DNA from: Desulfobaculum xiamenense
GTDB taxonomy: Bacteria > Desulfobacterota > Desulfovibrionia > Desulfovibrionales > Desulfovibrionaceae
Reading direction: 5' to 3'
Assembly (NCBI RefSeq): GCF_011927665.1
Contig: NZ_JAATJA010000004.1
Location: forward strand, 124,001 to 188,000
DNA: 64,000 bases
The notes below the pieces were generated by a model that saw only the letters and a list, made by a program, of their open reading frames with translations, had not been told where the DNA came from and did not search any database. Each line of letters opens with the position of its first letter. The first letter of the stretch is position 1. This document shows, piece after piece, positions 7,643-16,390 of this stretch. A program made the position numbers and the translations under genes.

Positions 7643-9026
7643 GGCGATACTCATCGTCGACGATCAGGAAGATTTCGCGCGCGGCCTCGCCCGCCTGCTC
7701 AAGCGCGAGTTCCCCGACGTCGCCACCCGCACCGCCACCAGCGGGGACGAAGCGCTGGACATCCTCTCCCGCGAACGTGTGTCGCTCATGTTCTCGGACC
7801 TGCGCATGCCCGGCATCGGCGGCATTGAACTCCTGCGGCAGGCCCTTGCCGCGGAGCCGAATCTCTCCGTGGTCATGCTCACGGGGTACGGCTCCATCGA
7901 ATCCGCCGTGGAGGCCCTCAAGGCCGGAGCCTACGATTTCCTGACCAAGCCCGTGGAGCCGGACGCACTCTTCCGCGCCACGGCAAAGGGGCTCGAACGC
8001 GCCCGTCTGCTCGGAGAGAACTCGCGCTTGCGCGAGCTCATGGCCAAAAGCGAACTCGGGACGGCCCTCATCGGCGAATCCGCGCCCATGAAGCGGCTCA
8101 AGGAGACCATCGCCGCTGTCGCCGCCAGCGACTACACCGTGCTCATCACCGGCGAATCCGGCACCGGCAAGGAAATGGTCGCCCGCGCCGTGCAGTCCGT
8201 GTCCGCCCGTGCCGCAAAGTCCTTTCTTCAGGTCAATTGTCCCGCCATTCCGGAGCAGCTTCTCGAAAGTGAACTCTTCGGGCACGTCAAGGGCGCGTTC
8301 ACCGGTGCCGACCGCTCCCGCAAAGGGCTCTTCGTCGCAGCCGACGGCGGAACCCTGCTCCTCGACGAAATCGGCGACATTCCCATGAACATCCAGACCA
8401 AGCTCCTGCGCGTGCTTCAGGAGCGCGAAGTCCGTCCCGTTGGCTCCAGCGCCTCCGTGCGTGTGGACGTGCGCATTCTCGCCTCCACCAATCAGGACCT
8501 CGAACGCAAGATGCGCGAAGGGCTCTTCCGCGAAGACCTCTTCTATCGTCTCAACGTCCTCAACGTGCATGTCCCCGCCCTCAACCGCCGCACCGAGGAC
8601 ATTCCGCTCCTCGCCCACCATTTCCTCTCGCAGGCTTGCCGCGAAATGCGCCTCATGCCCAAGGAGATCGCTCCGGAAGTTCTTGCGTGGCTCACCAGCC
8701 GTCCGTGGCCGGGAAACGTCCGCGAAATGCAGAACTTCATGCGTCGACTCGCCGTGTTTTCGCAGGGTGACGTCATCGATCTCGCCCTCGTTCGTCTTGC
8801 CGAGGCCCGGCCCGACGCCGAACCCGCCGACGACAGCCTCCCCCCGTACAAGGACGCCAAGTCCCGCGTCATGGACGAATTCACCCGCAACTACGTCACC
8901 GAACTGCTGCGCAAGACCGCCGGAAACATCTCCGAAGCGGCCCGCGTCTCCGGCCTCGAACGCGTTTCCCTTCAGAAGATCCTCCGCCGCCTCGATATCG
9001 ACGCCGAACGCTACCGCCGCGCGTAG
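7608..9026 (+). CDS. Sigma-54-dependent response regulator (NtrC type)
   Basis: A 472-residue protein with all three NtrC-type domains. The receiver (about 12-125) has acidic pair D18/D19, phospho-acceptor D64 in SDLRMPG and the Lys of TKPVEP. The AAA+ domain (about 150-390) has Walker A GESGTGKE near residue 182 and the sigma-54 contact loop GAFTGA near 229. The Fis-type helix-turn-helix lies at the C-terminus ([20 protein letters not shown]). GGAGG lies eight bases before the ATG at 7608, inside the end of the kinase gene, so translation is coupled. It should activate sigma-54 promoters when phosphorylated. The nearest visible target is the divergent transporter promoter at 4987-5003. Confidence 0.95.
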   Translation: MQQMQIHNAQPEAILIVDDQEDFARGLARLLKREFPDVATRTATSGDEALDILSRERVSLMFSDLRMPGIGGIELLRQALAAEPNLSVVMLTGYGSIESAVEALKAGAYDFLTKPVEPDALFRATAKGLERARLLGENSRLRELMAKSELGTALIGESAPMKRLKETIAAVAASDYTVLITGESGTGKEMVARAVQSVSARAAKSFLQVNCPAIPEQLLESELFGHVKGAFTGADRSRKGLFVAADGGTLLLDEIGDIPMNIQTKLLRVLQEREVRPVGSSASVRVDVRILASTNQDLERKMREGLFREDLFYRLNVLNVHVPALNRRTEDIPLLAHHFLSQACREMRLMPKEIAPEVLAWLTSRPWPGNVREMQNFMRRLAVFSQGDVIDLALVRLAEARPDAEPADDSLPPYKDAKSRVMDEFTRNYVTELLRKTAGNISEAARVSGLERVSLQKILRRLDIDAERYRRA

Positions 9027-9065
9027 CCGCCACTTCGGGCGCTACGCGGAGGGTGGAGAAGAGAA

Positions 9066-9260
9066 TGCCTCTGGCGGCCGGGGCTTTGCCCCGGACCCCA
9101 GTCAAGGAAATGATTTCCTTGACAATCCTCACTATGGCTTCGTCGCTAAAAGCCGTACGGCTAGCCAAGGGCAGACGGCCTATCGCATATCGGGGGTCCA
9201 GGGGGCCAGCGGCCCCTTGGCCGGCGGAGCCTACGGCTTGCATTGATCAACGAACGATAC
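9066..9260 (+). repeat. Dispersed hairpin repeat, copy B
   Basis: Full-length copy in the convergent spacer between the response regulator and the radical SAM gene. In order: stem CCGGGGC/GCCCCGG (9078-9094, loop TTT); stem GTCAAGGAAA/TTTCCTTGAC (9101-9123); a short GGCTTCGTCGC region; stem CCAGGGGGCC/GGCCCCTTGG (9198-9220, loop AGC); conserved tail GGCGGAGCCTACGGCTTGCA. Confidence 0.85.
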
Positions 9261-9289
9261 GGTCGGCCATGGCGATTGCCGCATGGCGT

Positions 9290-10381
9290 CTAGACGCCGT
9301 GCAGGTGGGCGCAGTGTCGGCAGGGGTCCGGCGGGCGGTGGGTGGTGGCGAAGGCCTCGGCGATGGCGGCCACGGCGTGGTCGAGGCGGGCCGCGCTTTC
9401 GAAGTCCGCGCCGATGCCTGCGGTGAGCGCGTCGTGGATGTCGAGGCGGCGCTCAAAGGCGTGTCTGAAGGCCCGGTATGGCGCGCTGTCCCATATTTCG
9501 GCGAGGGGGCTGGTGGCGATGTTTCCGAAGCCGAGTCGGGAGGCCTGTGTGCGGCTGTCCCCGAAGCGGACGGGATATGGCCCGGTCATGGGCGGGCAGA
9601 GGTACACGCAGGGCGAGACTGTGCCGTCTGCGGCGATGAAGAGGCTGTGCAGCGGGTCGCGCGGGCAGACGGGCAGTTCCTCGGTGCGCATGGGCGGGGG
9701 GACGAAGCCGATGCCGTGCCGCCACGAGGCGACGCGTGCGGCAAGCCAGTGCCATGTGTGGCGTTCTGGGCGGTCATAGGCCACGAGAGCGGCCTGGGTG
9801 TCGCAACAGACATGGACCATGTGCGTGGGGACGACCCTGTCCGCCCCGGCGCGGGCGCATTGGCGCAGGATGGAGGGGATGGCGCGTGCGGTGCCGGGCG
9901 TGACGAGCAGGTTCACCAGCAGTGGCGGGTGGCGGTCGTGCCGGGCCGCATGGAAGGTGGCGAGCGCTTCGAGGGCGCGGGAGAAGGTGCCCCGACCGCG
10001 CAGGGCGGTCTGCGTGGCGTCGTCCGGGCCTGCGAGGCTCACGGCCATGGATGCCAGCCCGGCGTCGACGAGGGCGCGGGCCGTTTTATTGGAAAGGTGC
10101 GTGCCGTTGGTGGACAGGCTCGGCCGTGCCCCGCGCTTCGCCACGGCGCGCACGATGTCCGGCATGTCGTCGCGCAGGAGCGATTCGCCCCAGCCTTGCA
10201 GGTGCATGGATTCGCAGGATTCGGCCGCGTCGATGAGGGCGTCGAGAACGCGGGGCGGCATGTCCGCGTCGACCCACTGTTCCGGGAAGTTTCCGCGCAG
10301 GCAGGTGGCACAGCGCAGGGTGCAGCGGGAGGTCGGTTCGGCCTGAATGCTGGCGAAGGGGCTAGCGGGGGGGGCAGCCAT
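9290..10381 (-). CDS. Radical SAM protein with SPASM-type C-terminus
   Basis: A 363-residue radical SAM enzyme. The 4Fe-4S/SAM motif CTLRCATC lies at residues about 20-27 and the SAM-binding GWGESLL about 63. The C-terminal part carries extra cysteines (CPRDPLHS, CVYLC and the closing CRHCAHL) in the spacing expected for an auxiliary SPASM cluster. Such proteins modify peptides, cofactors or sugars through radical chemistry. The gene starts 20 bases inside the end of the glycosyltransferase gene, so the two are translationally coupled and probably act on the same product, for instance a surface glycan or a modified peptide. The substrate cannot be named. Confidence 0.85.
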   Translation of the reverse strand: MAAPPASPFASIQAEPTSRCTLRCATCLRGNFPEQWVDADMPPRVLDALIDAAESCESMHLQGWGESLLRDDMPDIVRAVAKRGARPSLSTNGTHLSNKTARALVDAGLASMAVSLAGPDDATQTALRGRGTFSRALEALATFHAARHDRHPPLLVNLLVTPGTARAIPSILRQCARAGADRVVPTHMVHVCCDTQAALVAYDRPERHTWHWLAARVASWRHGIGFVPPPMRTEELPVCPRDPLHSLFIAADGTVSPCVYLCPPMTGPYPVRFGDSRTQASRLGFGNIATSPLAEIWDSAPYRAFRHAFERRLDIHDALTAGIGADFESAARLDHAVAAIAEAFATTHRPPDPCRHCAHLHGV

Positions 10382-12422
10382 GGGACTCCCGGGGCTCCTT
10401 CGGTTGGAGGAGTTGGCGCAGGTCGTCCACCAGGGGGCTGTCGGCCAGGCGTTGGGCGTGGCGGGCGAAGAGGGCCGCCGCTGCGGGGATGCCCCGCTTC
10501 CGTGCCAGATGAAGGAGGTCGTCGACGTATGTGTTGAGCACGCTGAGTTCTACCATGTCTCGTGCGTGAATGCACTGGTAGCGGTGGCGGATGCGCAGAA
10601 GCTCCTGCTGGGTGTGGCTTTCGTCGGAGAGGGCCGAGTCCGAGAGCCATGCCAGTCCGGTGAAGTGGGGGATGTGGACGTGCCGGGAACTGCGCCCGAC
10701 GCGCAGAAAGAATTCCTGATCGCCAAGGGCGGGGAAGCGCTCGTCGAAAAAGCCGTGACTGGCGTGGGTTTGGCGTCGCCACATGGGATGTGGACCCACT
10801 GTGCACGAGACGAGATTGTACTCGAAGCTGTAGTCAGGCCAGCGCCACGCCCCACCGTGGCGGACACTCGGGCTGTGGTTGGCGAAGCTTTGGTGTGGCT
10901 CGTCCGTGAGCAGTGTGTCGCCAAAGGCGAGCAGGCTGTCCGGCCGGGCATCGAGGGTGGCGGCGAGACGCTCATGGGCGTCCGGCGCGAGGCGGTCGTT
11001 GGTGCTGAAGGGTGTGATGTATGTGCCGGTGCTGACGTGAATGGCCAGATTCCACGCCGGATAGATGCCGATGCGCTCCGGGGTGCGAATGTAGCGGATG
11101 TTGTTGTGCCGTTTCTGGAATTGGGCGACCACGGAACGTTCGTCTTCGGGCGATGCCGCATCGACGACGATGATTTCCGTCTGCGCGGCGATGCTCTGGG
11201 CCTCGAGGTCGGCGAGGCATTCGGCCATGAAGGCCTGCGAGGCATAGGTGGATACGATGACCGACACGCGGAAGGGGCGGGGAAGGTAGCCCGTATTGTC
11301 GATTTCGCAGCGGGCCAGCAGGCGATCCATGCCCCGGCGGCGGGTTGCGTTGAGCATGCCCAGCGCATCGGCATCGTCAGGGCGGGAGTCGAGGTGGTAG
11401 GTCAGTATCCGCGCGAGCTGTTCATCTTCACCGAGCGATTCGAGGAGTTGTGCAAGCAGCAGCAGGGCGCGGCGATCATGTCGATTTCCGCGCAGGGTTT
11501 CGTCGAGCAGGGCAAGGGCTTGCGCCGCATTGCCCTCGGCGAGGAGTCCTCGCGCAGCGTCGGATGCGTCTGCGCGGCGGGGGACTGGAGCGCCCTCCTC
11601 GTCGAGGACGAGAATTCCGCCGTCGCTACGTGCGGGCAGGTGGCCGCGCGAGGCGCTGTCTGGAACGTAGGCCAGCCATTGCGGGTCGAGGCGCAGGGGT
11701 TGCTGCGGCAGGCGGAGCAGGGGCATGGGGTGGCGGTCCGATACGAGGAACGTGTGGTCGGCGCAGAGCCATTCCGGTGGGAAGGGAACGCCGTGGAAAT
11801 CCGGATCTGCTTGATGGATGGCGCGCTGTGCGCGTTCCACCAGTCGCGCGAAGGGCAGATGCGCGCGGGTCAACGTGCGCAGGGACACGGGAATGGACGC
11901 GTCTTGTTCGGCCACGAGGATGTGGGTCATGACCGTGCATGCCCCGGTGAGGTCCGCCACGAGGGTGGCGTTCCCCATGTCGCGCGGGGGGGCGAGGATG
12001 GGGGCCGCCGGAGCGAGGACACGCGCCGGGGAACCGTCCGCCGGATGAAGGGCCAGCGGCAGATGCTGCGCAGGGTTCGCCTCGTGCGAGGGGTGGGAGG
12101 CGAAGGCCTCGGCAACGGCCTCGGGAGTGGCGAGGAACATGGCTCCGGGGCGCACGGCGAGGATAGGGCCACCGTGTCCGGCTGCCGAGCGCAGCTCGGC
12201 GGGACTCTCTGCCTCCACGGGGCGCGGGGCGAGAGGCATGATGCGTTCGGCCAGCCGCAGGATGGCGGTGTCCGTGCCATGGAACAGGGGCGGCGGGCCT
12301 CCGGCGTCCACGATGGACAGCGCCGAGGCCAGCGCCATGGGGAGATTATCCCGGCAGATCGGGATCGCCACGAGGAGGTGGAGCGTTTTCGTTTCGGAAA
12401 GATGTCTGTCGTCGGCGGGCAT
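10362..12422 (-). CDS. Large family-2 glycosyltransferase with N-terminal extension
   Basis: A 686-residue cytoplasmic protein. The GT-A glycosyltransferase family 2 domain is central (residues about 340-590): FRVSVIVSTYASQAFMAECL, EIIVVDAASPEDE, the GIYPAWNLAI region and a LGDQEFFLRVG motif in place of the usual acceptor-side ED. The N-terminal about 230 residues (LLVAIPICRDNLPMALASAL) are a separate region that I do not recognise. A short repeat-like stretch (ARGLLAEGNAAQALALLDET) between them looks TPR-like. The start ATG at 12422 has GGAG about 12 bases upstream. It overlaps the radical SAM gene by 20 bases. It probably transfers a sugar onto a glycan or protein; donor and acceptor are unknown. 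Confidence 0.8.
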   Translation of the reverse strand: MPADDRHLSETKTLHLLVAIPICRDNLPMALASALSIVDAGGPPPLFHGTDTAILRLAERIMPLAPRPVEAESPAELRSAAGHGGPILAVRPGAMFLATPEAVAEAFASHPSHEANPAQHLPLALHPADGSPARVLAPAAPILAPPRDMGNATLVADLTGACTVMTHILVAEQDASIPVSLRTLTRAHLPFARLVERAQRAIHQADPDFHGVPFPPEWLCADHTFLVSDRHPMPLLRLPQQPLRLDPQWLAYVPDSASRGHLPARSDGGILVLDEEGAPVPRRADASDAARGLLAEGNAAQALALLDETLRGNRHDRRALLLLAQLLESLGEDEQLARILTYHLDSRPDDADALGMLNATRRRGMDRLLARCEIDNTGYLPRPFRVSVIVSTYASQAFMAECLADLEAQSIAAQTEIIVVDAASPEDERSVVAQFQKRHNNIRYIRTPERIGIYPAWNLAIHVSTGTYITPFSTNDRLAPDAHERLAATLDARPDSLLAFGDTLLTDEPHQSFANHSPSVRHGGAWRWPDYSFEYNLVSCTVGPHPMWRRQTHASHGFFDERFPALGDQEFFLRVGRSSRHVHIPHFTGLAWLSDSALSDESHTQQELLRIRHRYQCIHARDMVELSVLNTYVDDLLHLARKRGIPAAAALFARHAQRLADSPLVDDLRQLLQPKEPRESHGCPPR

Positions 12423-12875
12423 TTATTTTCAATTCTCCAGGTGGTTGCGAGCTGTTTGCAGCTCCTTTTCTACTACAAACGATGCGCGTTGTGTAGCGGA
12501 TGGAAAGGGGCGGTCTGTCATTGTCCATGGCAGCGCTGTTGGGCGCAATTTGCGTCTGTATCAACACAGATTGGACGTATTATGCGCCTGTCCTGTATGG
12601 TTTTCGCAAAAAGTACCGCTGCAATGGTCATTTGTCTCTGGACTTTGTAGCGGAACAGCGGTAATCACAGTTCCTTGACTTTTCCGGGGTTGCTGGCCTG
12701 CGGTTTCGATTGCGAAAACGCCTGTGAGAACAGCGTTTTTGAATCGAAAACCGGCACCGCGCCCCGGCGGTGCAAAGGGAGATCGCGCGGACCCCAAGGG
12801 GTTGCGACGGCGGAACACCGCCGCGCAGTGGGTCCGGGCGATCGAGGTATCAACACGTATTAGGGAAGGTGTGTA
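12423..12875. other. Gene-free divergent spacer
   Basis: It separates the glycosyltransferase (minus) from the transporter (plus). No gene is supported. The right half holds a nested inverted repeat (12788-12836), probably in the transporter leader. A possible weak promoter (TTGGAC near 12571 with TGTATG 17 bp on) is visible. Confidence 0.6.
12788..12836 (+). promoter_or_regulatory. Structured leader upstream of the NSS transporter
   Basis: Outer arms CGGACCC and GGGTCCG enclose an inner stem GGCGG/CCGCC. The structure ends about 40 bases before the transporter ATG and could affect its translation. It matches no riboswitch consensus I recognise. Confidence 0.35.
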
Positions 12876-14378
12876 ATGAACGAACGTGAACAGTGGGGTT
12901 CGAGGATCGGTTTCATCCTCGCGGCCGTCGGCTCGGCCATCGGTCTCGGTAACATCTGGCGCTTCCCGTACATGGCCTATGAGAATGGCGGCGGCGCATT
13001 CCTGATTCCCTACATCTTCGCCATGCTCACCGCTGGCATTCCGTTCATGATTCTTGAGTTCGGCCTCGGCCACAAATTCCGTGGCAGCGCGCCCAAGACC
13101 TTCGCGGCCATCAATCCCAAGTGGGAGTGGCTGGGCTGGATGCAGGTGCTGGTGGCCTTCGTCATCTCCGTGTACTACATAGCCATCATCGGCTGGTCCA
13201 TCGCCTACACCGGCTTCGCCGTGACCCAGGCCTGGGGTGAAGCGCCCAAGGACTTCTTCTTCGGCAGCTTCCTCGGTCTGACCGGCTCGCCCTTCGATCT
13301 GGGCGGCATCCAGAATACGATCCTCATCGCCATGCTCATCGGCTGGGGCATCACCTGGGCGGCTTGCGTCTCCGGCGTCAAGACCGGCATTGAGCGCGCA
13401 GGCAAGGTTCTCATGCCCACCCTGTTCGTGCTGCTGCTCGTCATGATCGCGCGCGTGGTGTCGCTGCCCGGCGCGCAGGAAGGCCTCAACTGGCTCTTCA
13501 AGCCCGACTTCAGCGCCCTTTCCAACTACAAGGTGTGGGTCGCCGCGTACGGACAGATCTTCTTCACTCTGTCCATCGGCTTCGCCATCATGATCGCCTA
13601 CTCGAGCTACCTGCCCAAGAAGGCCGACATCAATAACAACGCCTGCATGACTGTGTTCATCAACTGCGGCTTCTCCATGGCCGCGGGCGTCATGATCTTC
13701 TCCGTGCTCGGCTACATGGCCGCCAAGCAGGGCGTGGGCGTCAACGAAGTGGTTTCCGGCGGCGTGGGCCTGGCCTTCATCACCATTCCTACCGCTATCA
13801 ATCTCATGCCCATGCCCGCGCTGTTCGGCACGCTGTTCTTCCTGTCCCTGACCATGGCCGGCGTCAGCTCCCACATTTCCATCGTGGAAGCCTGCATCTC
13901 TGCCTTCATGGACAAGATGGAGTGGAGCCGCGCCAAGGCCACCAACATCATCTGCGGCGTGGGCCTTGTCGTCTCGCTGGCCTTCTGCACCGGCGCAGGC
14001 CTGCTGATTCTCGACATCGTCGACCACTTCATCAACAACTTCGGCATTATGGGTGCGGCCCTCGTGGAGATATTCTTCGTGGCTTGGCTGTGTAACCTTG
14101 ATGTCGTGCGCGACCACGTGAACCGCAACTCCGAGTTCTACGTCGGCACCGTGTGGTCCGTGTGCCTGCGCTTCGTCACCGTGCCCATGCTGGCCTTCCT
14201 GTTCGTCACCAATCTCTGGGGCGATCTGAGCACCCTGTACGGCGGCTACTCGCTGGTGAGCATCGTGACCCTCGGCTGGGTCGTGTTCGTCGCCACCGTC
14301 GTTGTCGGCTTCATGCTTCAGGCCAGAAGAAGCCCGGCCGATTTCGTTTCCATCACCGACAATTCCCTGAGGAGGTAA
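12876..14378 (+). CDS. Sodium-dependent NSS-family amino-acid transporter
   Basis: A 500-residue polytopic membrane protein of the neurotransmitter:sodium symporter (LeuT-like) family. The signature first helix is present (GSAIGLGNIWRFPYMAYENG), with the sodium-site region and the unwound GLGNIWRFP motif. About 11-12 helices are visible. The ATG at 12876 follows GGGAAGG. The next gene encodes a 30-residue MetS-like small subunit, an arrangement known from the methionine/alanine importer MetP-MetS, so hydrophobic amino acids or methionine are plausible substrates (inference). A strong terminator at 14501-14532 closes the two-gene operon. Confidence 0.92.
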   Translation: MNEREQWGSRIGFILAAVGSAIGLGNIWRFPYMAYENGGGAFLIPYIFAMLTAGIPFMILEFGLGHKFRGSAPKTFAAINPKWEWLGWMQVLVAFVISVYYIAIIGWSIAYTGFAVTQAWGEAPKDFFFGSFLGLTGSPFDLGGIQNTILIAMLIGWGITWAACVSGVKTGIERAGKVLMPTLFVLLLVMIARVVSLPGAQEGLNWLFKPDFSALSNYKVWVAAYGQIFFTLSIGFAIMIAYSSYLPKKADINNNACMTVFINCGFSMAAGVMIFSVLGYMAAKQGVGVNEVVSGGVGLAFITIPTAINLMPMPALFGTLFFLSLTMAGVSSHISIVEACISAFMDKMEWSRAKATNIICGVGLVVSLAFCTGAGLLILDIVDHFINNFGIMGAALVEIFFVAWLCNLDVVRDHVNRNSEFYVGTVWSVCLRFVTVPMLAFLFVTNLWGDLSTLYGGYSLVSIVTLGWVVFVATVVVGFMLQARRSPADFVSITDNSLRR

Positions 14379-14382
14379 CAAT

Positions 14383-14475
14383 ATGTCCATCGAAGCAACC
14401 ATCATGATGATCATCGGTCTCGGCATCACCTGGGGCGGCGCCGCCCTGTGTCTGCGCAAGGCCATGTGCAAGTAG
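14383..14475 (+). CDS. MetS-type NSS transporter small subunit (30 aa)
   Basis: A 30-residue microprotein with a hydrophobic helix (IMMIIGLGITWGGAALCL) and a basic end, RKAMCK. Size, composition and position directly behind an NSS transporter match the MetS small-subunit family, which is needed for activity of the paired transporter in characterised cases. GAGGAGG overlaps the transporter's stop and lies seven bases before the ATG at 14383, so translation is coupled. Confidence 0.85.
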   Translation: MSIEATIMMIIGLGITWGGAALCLRKAMCK

Positions 14476-14500
14476 CCTCCTCATCACGGAGCGAATCGAA

Positions 14501-14532
14501 GGGGGGACACCGGAAGGTGTCCCCCCTTTTTT
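14501..14532 (+). terminator. Intrinsic terminator of the NSS transporter operon
   Basis: Perfect 11-bp stem GGGGGGACACC/GGTGTCCCCCC with a GGAA loop, followed by six T. Confidence 0.92.
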
Positions 14533-14812
14533 GCGCGCCACGGGAGCGTGCCGTCATTAGGTGTCATTACGAAGGAGTGCCTGTCGGTTCGAGGCGGCTT
14601 TCCTGTTGGCTTTTGGAAAATGTGGAGAAAAGGTGCCTGCCGGGTGTAAAATGCCAAAAGCACTGCCAGCGGCCGAAATTCGTTGAAGAAGTCGCGCCGT
14701 GGAAAGACATTGGGTGTGGCGGCGTGCGTTGACGCACCATGCGCGGCGGGAGTAACGAGCCAATGCGCCCTCCGGGTCAGAGGGCGGCAACAATCCCCCA
14801 AGGAGTCGCAAC

Positions 14813-15262
14813 ATGACCATAGAAGTGCTCACGAGCATCCTGCAGGCGTGCATCAGCCCCTGCGTGCTCATTTCCGGCGTGGGCCTGCTCATTCTGTCTA
14901 TGACCAACCGCATCGGTCGTCCCATCGACCGCATCCACCTGCTGCTGGACCGCCTGCGTACGGCGTCCGAGGCGGATGTTCCGGGCATGCGCAGGCAGAT
15001 CGCCATTCTCTATAACCGCTGCCGTGTGCTGCGGGCGTCCATCTCCCTTGCGCTGGCCAGCGTGTTTCTGGTCAGCCTCGTCATGCTGTGCCTGTTCGGC
15101 ATTCACGTCATGGCGTTGCATCTGGAGAATCTCGTGCAGGGGTTGTTCTTCGCGGCCATAGTCTGCCTGGTGCTGTCGATGGCCTTTTTCCTGTGGGATA
15201 TACGAATGACGCTCAATTCCATCGGAGTCGAGATGGAATTGGCACACAGGAATGAGAAGTAG
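14813..15262 (+). CDS. DUF2721-family membrane protein
   Basis: A 149-residue integral membrane protein resembling the DUF2721 family. The first helix (ILQACISPCVLISGVGLLIL) is followed by a cytoplasmic helical hairpin (MTNRIGRPIDRIHLLLDRLR), then two helices (SLALASVFLVSLVMLCLFGI and LFFAAIVCLVLSMAFFLWDI). The closing IRMTLNSIGVEME is typical of the family. The molecular function is unknown. AAGGAG lies seven bases before the ATG. It appears to be transcribed alone; a 9-bp stem (15278-15299) follows. Confidence 0.82.
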   Translation: MTIEVLTSILQACISPCVLISGVGLLILSMTNRIGRPIDRIHLLLDRLRTASEADVPGMRRQIAILYNRCRVLRASISLALASVFLVSLVMLCLFGIHVMALHLENLVQGLFFAAIVCLVLSMAFFLWDIRMTLNSIGVEMELAHRNEK

Positions 15263-15277
15263 GGAAGTGCATTGCGA

Positions 15278-15299
15278 CAGGGGGGCTTTTGCCCCCCTG
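15278..15299. terminator. Hairpin between convergent genes
   Basis: Perfect 9-bp stem CAGGGGGGC/GCCCCCCTG with a TTTT loop. It lacks a clear T-run, so it is a moderate terminator candidate only. Confidence 0.5.
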
Positions 15300-15344
15300 C
15301 CGTCATGTGGAGGATGGACCGGTTGGTCCGAATGGCACGCGTGG

Positions 15345-15719
15345 TCAGTCGGGAATGCGGGGTTGCGCTTCCGGGTTTTGTGGAGAGGATGTCCGCTTTA
15401 AGCGGAACGATTCCATGGCTTCTCTGACGCTGCCCGTGTGGGGGTAGGAGATGGAGAGCCCGGCCTCGCGCAGGGCGCGTGCGGCACGAGGGCCGCAATT
15501 GCCTGTCAGCACGGCGTGAACGCCTCGTTCGGCGAGGAACTGTGCGCACAGCACGCCGCATCCCTCCCGCATATCCTTGTAGGGATTAGGAAGCGCCTGC
15601 GTTTCACCGGTGCGCAGGTTCGCGATGTGAAAGAAGTTCGCACGGCCGAGCACCGGCTCGACGGGTGCGTCGAGGTCCTGACGTGTTCCGCAGATGGCGA
15701 TGATCGTGTCTTGCGTCAT
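15345..15719 (-). CDS. NifX/NifB-type dinitrogenase iron-molybdenum cofactor-binding domain protein
   Basis: A 124-residue single-domain protein of the NifB/NifX family, common in Desulfovibrio genomes often without nitrogenase. Family features: N-terminal strand TIIAICGTRQDLDAPV, GRANFFHIANLRTGETQALP, and GVLCAQFLAERGVHAVLTGNC followed by GPRAARAL. Relatives bind Fe-S or Fe-Mo-S clusters, including orange-protein-type clusters. The start is the ATG at 15719; a TTG two codons earlier is possible, and no convincing ribosome-binding site precedes either. Its partner is not visible here. Confidence 0.85.
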   Translation of the reverse strand: MTQDTIIAICGTRQDLDAPVEPVLGRANFFHIANLRTGETQALPNPYKDMREGCGVLCAQFLAERGVHAVLTGNCGPRAARALREAGLSISYPHTGSVREAMESFRLKRTSSPQNPEAQPRIPD

Positions 15720-16390
15720 GCGCAACCATGAAGCAACGATGGTGCCTTTTTTGTTATCCGCTTTTATTTCATCATGTTAGGCCTCACTTCGTGCAGACGG
15801 TGTGTGCGTGTGGGCGTGGAACGCGCCTAGTCTGCAGTTTTCGGCATGATGAATGCACAACCTGATATTCTCAAACTGGTTCCCTTTTTGTGATAGATGG
15901 ATCGAAAAGTTTGCATTGTCATCCATTGGTGTTCATTGTGGTGGATGACAGTGTGCTTTGCGTGAAGAAAGTGAGTGCGCCTCTGTGGCAGACTAAACGC
16001 ATAAAGGGGTGAGTGCTCACTACGTATTCGACGTCCTGGGAGAGCATGCGCCGTGTGGTGTATGAGATTGGATGTCGCGATAGGGCTCGAGTCGGTGTGG
16101 TGTTGCATCTTCGAGGGGACGATGCAGCCGGGACGATGTCCCGCGGGCGGGGGAAAACGCCTGTATGCCGAAGGGCGGGGACGTATGAAGAGGGCTGTCA
16201 TGATGGCGGCCGGGCGGGTTGTTCCGTCGCAATCGAACGGGTGAGCCTGTGCGCGGCCTGTGCGACTACCGTTTGGGGACGGGGGTCTGACCGCGCGAGA
16301 CGGGTGCGCCGTGATCGATAGGGGCTGCCACCGACTGGTGGCGGCGAAGCGTGTTTCGGCTGCCGAACGCGGTGGCCAAGGGAGGAAACC
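15720..16390. other. Long gene-free divergent spacer
   Basis: About 670 bp between the NifX-like gene (minus) and the chemoreceptor (plus). The only structure I see is the inverted repeat at 15917-15950. The left part (15730-16000) is AT-rich for this genome and suits promoters for both genes. The short reading frames at 16010-16320 lack ribosome sites and family resemblance. Confidence 0.6.
15917..15950. promoter_or_regulatory. Inverted repeat TGTCATCCA/TGGATGACA
   Basis: Two perfect 9-bp arms separated by 16 bp, in the AT-rich part of the divergent spacer. It could be an operator for either flanking gene. Confidence 0.4.

Noticed and set aside
9053-9243. Short frames giving peptides such as GPLAGGAYGLH in several places
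   Set aside because: They are translations of the dispersed repeat; the frames shift and break between copies, so the repeat is not a protein gene.
12525-12545. TGGCAGCGCTGTTGG as a sigma-54 promoter for the NSS transporter
   Set aside because: The invariant -12 GC is GG, and it is 340 bases from the start codon.
10347-12650. A 767-codon open frame opposite the glycosyltransferase
   Set aside because: Shadow frame; the minus-strand glycosyltransferase has clear motifs.
16010-16320. Short plus-strand frames before the chemoreceptor gene
   Set aside because: No ribosome site, Cys/Arg-rich composition typical of non-coding GC-rich DNA.
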